The notes beneath the pieces are model-generated. The model worked only from the letters and a program-made list of their open reading frames with translations. It had not been told where the DNA came from and made no database searches. 64,000 bases of DNA, taken from assembly GCF_018310535.1 (NCBI RefSeq), contig NZ_CP074102.1:6758001-6822000 (forward strand), given 5' to 3'. The translations under genes and the position numbers were made by a program. Positions 59,278-64,000 of the stretch are shown piece after piece (the first letter of the stretch is position 1; each line of letters starts with the position of its first letter). The DNA is from Streptomyces mirabilis. Its GTDB lineage: Bacteria > Actinomycetota > Actinomycetes > Streptomycetales > Streptomycetaceae.

Positions 59278-60656
59278 GACGTCCGGCACCTCTCCACGAA
59301 CCGACGGGCGACACCGGGCTGTGACGCCCAGTGCGTGTGCACATAACTCGCGTGCACACCTTGTTGTACGAAACCTTCGACGCGCCGCTGAGGGGCGCGC
59401 ACCCCCCAGGCGGGAGCCGCCCCGGCGCCCGGCTCGACGAGGGTCCGGTGGAACTCGTGCCCCCGCATCCGCGTCCCGGCGACGGCGAGCACGCTGTCAC
59501 TCACGGCCACGGCGTCCCGATAGCCCAGGGTGAGCCGCTCACTCATCCCGGCCGAGACGTCGAGCACCCCGCACATGGGCTGCCCGTCGAGCTCGCGAGA
59601 GAGATACAGCAGCCCGGCACACTCGGCGGCGACCGGCGCCCCGCCGAACGCCAGCTCGGCCACGGCCTTGCGCAACGGCTCGTTGGCGGACAGCTCGGGC
59701 GCGTACACCTCGGGAAACCCTCCACCGATGACCAACCCGCCGGTACCGTCCGGCAGTTGTTCGTCCCGCAGAGGGTCGAAGGTGACGACTTCGGCTCCCG
59801 CGGCGGTCAGCAACTCGGCATGCTCGGCATAGGAGAAGGTGAAGGCGGCCCCTCCGGCAACGGCCACCCTCTTCGCCCCGGCCGGAGCCCGGTCCTTCAG
59901 CCCGTCCGGCGTTCGAGCAGCAACGACGTCAGCCGCATCCCAAGCCGCACCCGCCAACTCACCCGCGCCACGCGCCAACGCGAACAACGCATCCAGATCA
60001 CACCCGCGCCGCACCTGCTCGGCCATCGCCGCCACGGCATCCAAGGCATCCGCGCGCCGCTCGGCAACCGGCACCAACCCCAGATGCCGGGAAGGTGTGT
60101 CCACCTGCGGAGCGCGCCGCAGGGCGCCGAGCACCGGCACCCCGGACGCGTCGAGAGCCTCCCGCAGCATCGACTCGTGCCGCTCGGACCCCACCTTGTT
60201 GAGGATCACCCCCGCGACCCGCACCTCGGGATCCCAGGAAGCGAACCCGTGCACCAGCGCGGCCACGGACCGGGACTGCGACGACGCGTCGACGACCAGC
60301 ACCACCGGCGCCCGCAGCACCTTCGCCACCTGCGCCGTGGACGCGAGCTCACCCTCCCCGGCGGCCCCGTCGTACAGCCCCATCACACCTTCGACGATCG
60401 CGAGATCGCACCCGCGCGCGCCGTGCGCGAACAACGGCGCGATCAGCTCCGTACCGCACAGATACGCGTCGAGATTCCGCCCCACGCGCCCGGTGGCGAG
60501 CGCGTGGTACCCGGGGTCGATGTAGTCGGGCCCCACCTTGTGCGGGGACACGGCGAGCCCCCGTGAGGCGAAGGCCGCCATCAGCCCCGTGGCAACGGTG
60601 GTCTTGCCGCTCCCGGACGAGGGCGCGGCGATGACCAGCCGAGGGACGGAAATCAC
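59274..60656 (-). CDS. cobB: (hydrogeno)cobyrinate a,c-diamide synthase CobB/CbiA
   Basis: The product has 460 residues. The N-terminal ATP-binding domain has APSSGSGKTTVATGLM, KVGPDYIDPGYH and EGVMGLYDGA. The C-terminal glutamine amidotransferase has the nucleophile Cys in ECAGLLYLSREL and the late His in RGHEFHRT. It amidates the a and c carboxylates. Between the domains at about 247-254 it carries a short piece derived from a dispersed repeat (59896-59917). GTG at 60656 overlaps cobO by GTGA. Confidence 0.93.
   Translation of the reverse strand: MISVPRLVIAAPSSGSGKTTVATGLMAAFASRGLAVSPHKVGPDYIDPGYHALATGRVGRNLDAYLCGTELIAPLFAHGARGCDLAIVEGVMGLYDGAAGEGELASTAQVAKVLRAPVVLVVDASSQSRSVAALVHGFASWDPEVRVAGVILNKVGSERHESMLREALDASGVPVLGALRRAPQVDTPSRHLGLVPVAERRADALDAVAAMAEQVRRGCDLDALFALARGAGELAGAAWDAADVVAARTPDGLKDRAPAGAKRVAVAGGAAFTFSYAEHAELLTAAGAEVVTFDPLRDEQLPDGTGGLVIGGGFPEVYAPELSANEPLRKAVAELAFGGAPVAAECAGLLYLSRELDGQPMCGVLDVSAGMSERLTLGYRDAVAVSDSVLAVAGTRMRGHEFHRTLVEPGAGAAPAWGVRAPQRRVEGFVQQGVHASYVHTHWASQPGVARRFVERCRTS
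59896..59917. repeat. dispersed repeat fragment inside cobB
   Basis: TTCAGCCCGTCCGGCGTT then (C)GAG matches 21 of 22 bases of the element at 50963-50984, and a diverged copy is at 44521-44545. It falls in the inter-domain linker of cobB without breaking the frame. Confidence 0.7.
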
Positions 60657-61252
60657 CACTCGATGCCCCTCTGGCCCTTCTGGCCGGCGTCCATCGGATG
60701 CTTGACCTTGGACATGTCCGTCACGAGATCCGCGAACTCGACGAGCTTCTCGGGAGCGTTGCGCCCGGTGATCACGACATGCTGGGTCCCGGGCCGGTCC
60801 CGCAGCACGGCGACGACCTCGTCGACGTCCACCCATCCCCAGTGCATGGGGTAGGCGAACTCGTCCAGCACATACAGCTTGTACGTCTCGGCGGCGAGGT
60901 CCCGCTTGACCTGCTCCCAGCCCTCGCGGGCCTTCTCCTCGTTGTCCATCTGGGAGTCGCGCTGCACCCACGACCACCCTTCGCCCATCTTGTGCCAGTC
61001 GACGGACCCGCCCTCGCCGGAGGCGCCGAGCACGCGCAGCGCGTTCTCCTCCCCGACCTTCCACTTCGCCGACTTGACGAACTGGAACACCCCGATGGGC
61101 CACCCCTGGTTCCAGGCGCGCAGCGCCAGCCCGAAGGCGGCGGTGGACTTGCCCTTCCCGATCCCCGTGTGCACCACGACCAGCGGCCGGTTGCGGCGCT
61201 GACGCGTCGTCAGTCCGTCCTCCGGTACGACACTCGGCTGCCCCTGCGGCAT
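60653..61252 (-). CDS. cobO: cob(I)yrinic acid a,c-diamide adenosyltransferase CobO
   Basis: The product has 199 residues. The P-loop is HTGIGKGKSTAAFGLALRA and EFAYPMHWGWVD holds the acidic pair. CobO joins the 5-prime-deoxyadenosyl group from ATP to Co(I). Start ATG at 61252 overlaps the chelatase stop (TAATG). Cytosolic. Confidence 0.94.
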   Translation of the reverse strand: MPQGQPSVVPEDGLTTRQRRNRPLVVVHTGIGKGKSTAAFGLALRAWNQGWPIGVFQFVKSAKWKVGEENALRVLGASGEGGSVDWHKMGEGWSWVQRDSQMDNEEKAREGWEQVKRDLAAETYKLYVLDEFAYPMHWGWVDVDEVVAVLRDRPGTQHVVITGRNAPEKLVEFADLVTDMSKVKHPMDAGQKGQRGIEW

Positions 61253-63285
61253 TACGCGGCCCTCCTCGAAGTCCCCTGCACATCGCGCACGAGCCCGGCG
61301 ATCGCGTCGGCCCGCAACTCGTCCAACGTCACCGCCGTGCCGCCCAGTTCACCCGCGAGCCGCCCCGCGAGTCCGAGCCGCACGGGCCCCGCCTCGCAGT
61401 CGACGACCACGGAGGCGACCCCGTCGGCCGCGAACAGCCGCGCCGCACGTTCGGCGAGCGCGACGGGCTCAAGGCCGCCGGTGGCCCGCCCGTCGGTCAC
61501 CACGACGACCAGCGGCCGCCGGGCGGCATCCCGCAGCCGCTCGACCCGCAGCACGTCGTGCGCGCGCAGCAACCCCGCCGCGAGCGGCGTCCGCCCGCCC
61601 GTGGGCAGCGACTCGAGGCGGGCGGCGGCCGCGTCCACGGACGAGGTGGGCGGCAGCGCCACGTCGGCCGAGGACCCCCGGAAGGTCACGAGCCCCACCT
61701 TGTCCCGCCGCTGGTACGCGTCGAGCAGCAGCGACAGCACCGCGCCCTTGACGGCACTCATCCGCTGCCGCGCCGCCATCGACCCGGAGGCGTCCACCAC
61801 GAACAGCACGAGGTTGCCCTCACGCCCCTCCCGGGTGGCCTGGCGCAGATCGTCCCGTCGTACGACGAGACCGCGTCCCGACCGCCCCCGCGCCCGCTGA
61901 TGGGGTGCCGCCGCCTGCACGGTCGCCGCCAGGTGCAGTTTGGTGAGCGCCCCTTGCGGCCGCCGCGACCCGGTGGTCCGCCCGTGCTCGGTCCGCGCCC
62001 GCGAACGCCGCCCGGCCGCGCCCTCGCCGAGCCCCGGCACGCTCAGCACCTTCGTGCGAAAGGGTTCGGCGGCCCGTACGGGGGACTGCTCGCCGGCGCC
62101 CTGCGCGGCCGGCGCCTGCCCGTCGTCCGAGGGCTCGCCCCGCGCCGGGACGTCACCGGCGGGGGAGTCGCCGTCGGGCCCGTCCTGAGGCGGCTGCCCA
62201 CCGCCGCCGGGCCCGTCCGGGTCCGGGTCCGGATCGTCGTCGGAAGAACCTTCGCCGGAAGAACCCTCGTCCGATCCCCCGAACTCCTCCAGCGTCTCGT
62301 CGAGCTTGTCCTCGTCGAGCCCCGGCGCGTCGAAGGGGTTGCGCCGCCGCCGGTGCGGCAGCGCCAGCAGCGCGGCCTGACGCACGTCCTCCGCCAGCAC
62401 TTCGGTCCGTCCCGCCCACGCGGCGAGCGCGGTCGCCGTCCGTGCCATGACGATGTCGGCCCGCATGCCGTCCACCTCGAAGGCCGCGCAGGTCGCCGCG
62501 ATCTGCCGCAGCGCCGGGTCCCCGAGCCGCACGGACGGCAACAGCTCCCGCGCCGCCACGATCCGGGCCCGTACGGCGGACTCCTCGTCGGACCAGCGCT
62601 CCGCGAAGCCCGCCGGATCGTCGTCGTAGGCGAGCCTGCGCCGCACGACCTCGACCCGCTGGTCGGGCTCCCGCGAGGCGGCCACCTCGACGGTCAGCCC
62701 GAACCGGTCGAGCAACTGCGGCCGCAGCTCGCCCTCTTCGGGGTTCATGGTCCCCACGAGCAGGAAGCGTGCCGCGTGTCGTACGGAGACGCCCTCGCGC
62801 TCGACGTACGAGGCGCCCATGGCTGCGGCGTCCAGCAGCAGGTCGACCAGGTGGTCGTGGAGGAGGTTGACCTCGTCGACGTACAGGATCCCGCGGTGCG
62901 CGTCGGCCAGCAGCCCCGGCTCGAAGGCCTTCACGCCCTCCGCGAGCGCCCGCTCGATGTCGAGCGCGCCCACGAGCCGGTCCTCGGAGGCGCCGACGGG
63001 CAGCTCGACCATGCGGGCCGGCCGGGTCTCGAACGCGCCCGGCTCGTGCGGACCGTCGGGACACGCCGGGTCGGGCCCGGCCGGGTCGCACGAGAACCGG
63101 CACCCGGCGACGACGTCCACTCCCGGCATGAGCGCCGAGAGGGCGCGTACGGCCGTGGACTTGGCCGTGCCCTTCTCACCGCGGACGAGCACACCGCCCA
63201 CGGCGGGCGACACGGCGTTCAGCAGCAGCGCGAGCCGCAGGTCGTCCTGGCCGACCACGGCCGTGAACGGGAACGGGGTACTCAC
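61252..63285 (-). CDS. ChlI/ChlD-like fused cobaltochelatase AAA+/vWA subunit
   Basis: The product has 677 residues. The AAA+ half (about 1-330) has Walker A GEKGTAKST, Walker B ILYVDEVNLLHDH and the arginine finger segment. The middle (about 340-470) is a long Asp/Glu/Gly/Pro linker. The vWA half (about 480-675) has the MIDAS motif VDASGSM. It works with CobN to insert cobalt, replacing separate CobS and CobT. GTG at 63285 overlaps cobN by 4 bases. Related to the magnesium chelatase subunits. Confidence 0.9.
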   Translation of the reverse strand: MSTPFPFTAVVGQDDLRLALLLNAVSPAVGGVLVRGEKGTAKSTAVRALSALMPGVDVVAGCRFSCDPAGPDPACPDGPHEPGAFETRPARMVELPVGASEDRLVGALDIERALAEGVKAFEPGLLADAHRGILYVDEVNLLHDHLVDLLLDAAAMGASYVEREGVSVRHAARFLLVGTMNPEEGELRPQLLDRFGLTVEVAASREPDQRVEVVRRRLAYDDDPAGFAERWSDEESAVRARIVAARELLPSVRLGDPALRQIAATCAAFEVDGMRADIVMARTATALAAWAGRTEVLAEDVRQAALLALPHRRRRNPFDAPGLDEDKLDETLEEFGGSDEGSSGEGSSDDDPDPDPDGPGGGGQPPQDGPDGDSPAGDVPARGEPSDDGQAPAAQGAGEQSPVRAAEPFRTKVLSVPGLGEGAAGRRSRARTEHGRTTGSRRPQGALTKLHLAATVQAAAPHQRARGRSGRGLVVRRDDLRQATREGREGNLVLFVVDASGSMAARQRMSAVKGAVLSLLLDAYQRRDKVGLVTFRGSSADVALPPTSSVDAAAARLESLPTGGRTPLAAGLLRAHDVLRVERLRDAARRPLVVVVTDGRATGGLEPVALAERAARLFAADGVASVVVDCEAGPVRLGLAGRLAGELGGTAVTLDELRADAIAGLVRDVQGTSRRAA

Positions 63286-64000
63286 TGGTCGTCGCCCTCC
63301 AAGTCGCCTTCGAGCTCCAGATAGGTGGCGCGCAGCCGCTCCAGCGTGTCCGCGTCCGGTTCGGCCCACAGCCCCCGGTCGGCGGCTTCGAGGAGACGTT
63401 CCGTGATGCCGCGCAGCGCCCACGGGTTGGACTTCTTCATGAAGTCCCGGTTCTCCGCGTCGAAGACGTACTCCGCGCTGAGCTTCTCGTACATCCAGTC
63501 GTCCACGACCCCGGCCGTGGCGTCGTACCCGAAGAGGTAGTCGACGGTCGCCGCCATCTCGAAGGCGCCCTTGTAACCGTGCCGTCGCATGGCGGCCATC
63601 CAGCGCGGGTTGACGACCCGGGCGCGGAAGACGCGGTGGGTCTCCTCGCCCAGCGTGCGGGTCTTCACCTGGTCCGGTACGGCCGAGTCGCCGACGTACG
63701 CCTCCGGGCTCGCGCCCGTCAGGTGCCGGACCATCGCGACCATGCCGCCGTGGTACTGGAAGTAGTCGTCGGCGTCGACGAGGTCGTGCTCGCGGGTGTC
63801 GACGTTCTTCGCCGCGACGGCGATCCGCCGGAACGCGATCTCCATGTCCCCGCGCGCCGCGCGCCCGTCGAGCCCGCGCCCGTAGGCGTAGCCGCCCCAC
63901 ACCGCGTACACCTCGGCGAGGTCGGCGTCGGAGCGCCAGTTGCGGGCGTCGATCAGGGGGAGGAGACCGGCGCCGTACGCGCCCGGCTTGGAGCCGAAGA
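63282..64000 (-). CDS. cobN: cobaltochelatase subunit CobN, C-terminal part only
   Basis: The last 238 residues or so of CobN are visible and the frame stays open to 64000, so the gene continues beyond the window. Motifs include FGSKPGAYGAGLLPLIDARNW in two pieces, YAVWGGYAYG, HGGMVAMVRHLTG, NPRWMAAMRRHGYKGAFEM in part, and the WALRGITERLLEAADRG near the end. These are CobN/ChlH-type hydrogenobyrinate diamide chelatase features. Shorter starts inside are not genuine. Confidence 0.92.
   Translation of the reverse strand, partial: FGSKPGAYGAGLLPLIDARNWRSDADLAEVYAVWGGYAYGRGLDGRAARGDMEIAFRRIAVAAKNVDTREHDLVDADDYFQYHGGMVAMVRHLTGASPEAYVGDSAVPDQVKTRTLGEETHRVFRARVVNPRWMAAMRRHGYKGAFEMAATVDYLFGYDATAGVVDDWMYEKLSAEYVFDAENRDFMKKSNPWALRGITERLLEAADRGLWAEPDADTLERLRATYLELEGDLEGDDQ

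Overview
The window is high-GC actinobacterial chromosome, almost certainly Streptomyces. It has dense, strongly biased codon use, many GTG starts and 4-nt ATGA/GTGA overlaps, Tat and lipoprotein exports, sugar ABC importers without their own ATPase, an ectABCD cluster, an LAETG-anchored surface protein and dispersed GC-rich hairpin repeats. No rRNA, tRNA, CRISPR array, transposase or integrase was seen.

Region 1 (1-18.4 kb) is a sugar-acid and pectin utilisation island. After an incomplete MFS exporter and a small TIGR03086-type protein come a GntR regulator, a DapA-family lyase and an IlvD/Edd-family dehydratase in one overlapping operon. Next, behind a cluster of AAGCGCTT operators, is a translationally coupled operon: two sugar ABC permeases, a Gfo/Idh oxidoreductase, a PmoA/DUF6807 protein and an intracellular GH43. 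A binding lipoprotein follows, then five secreted pectin enzymes: rhamnogalacturonan acetylesterase, PL1 pectate lyase, two tandem pectinesterases and a PL9 lyase.

Region 2 (18.5-24.1 kb) reads on the other strand. It is a polymorphic-toxin module: a WXG100-like partner, a 1453-residue Rhs protein with a variable C-terminal domain, a likely immunity gene and a small membrane protein. Its distal end is noticeably more AT-rich.

Region 3 (24.3-31.3 kb) returns to polysaccharides: a secreted acid phosphatase, a large secreted double-GH43 enzyme divergent from a second PL9, a PL3 pectate lyase, and a SigE-family ECF sigma factor coupled to a single-pass membrane protein with an extracellular domain.

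Region 4 (31.5-40.7 kb) is mixed core: purine permease, penicillin-binding protein, IclR regulator divergent from an aldehyde dehydrogenase of the alpha-ketoglutaric semialdehyde type, GNATs, DUF1349, FrnE-like DsbA and a class V aminotransferase. The aldehyde dehydrogenase would complete the oxidative pentose (L-arabinose-type) route begun by the dehydratase and lyase at 2.9-5.5 kb.

Region 5 (40.8-50.8 kb) holds ectABCD (hydroxyectoine), another class V aminotransferase, a polar amino-acid ABC importer with a clear promoter/operator, an amidohydrolase and the LAETG surface protein.

Region 6 (51.1-64 kb) is a cobalamin cluster on the minus strand: cobN (incomplete), ChlI/ChlD-type cobaltochelatase, cobO, cobB, cobI, cobM, cobL, cbiG-cobJ fusion, cobH, cbiX with a His-rich tail, and cobC. 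One ZIP metal transporter sits inside it on the opposite strand. The set mixes CbiX/CbiG (cobalt-early style) with a CobN/ChlID chelatase (cobalt-late style).
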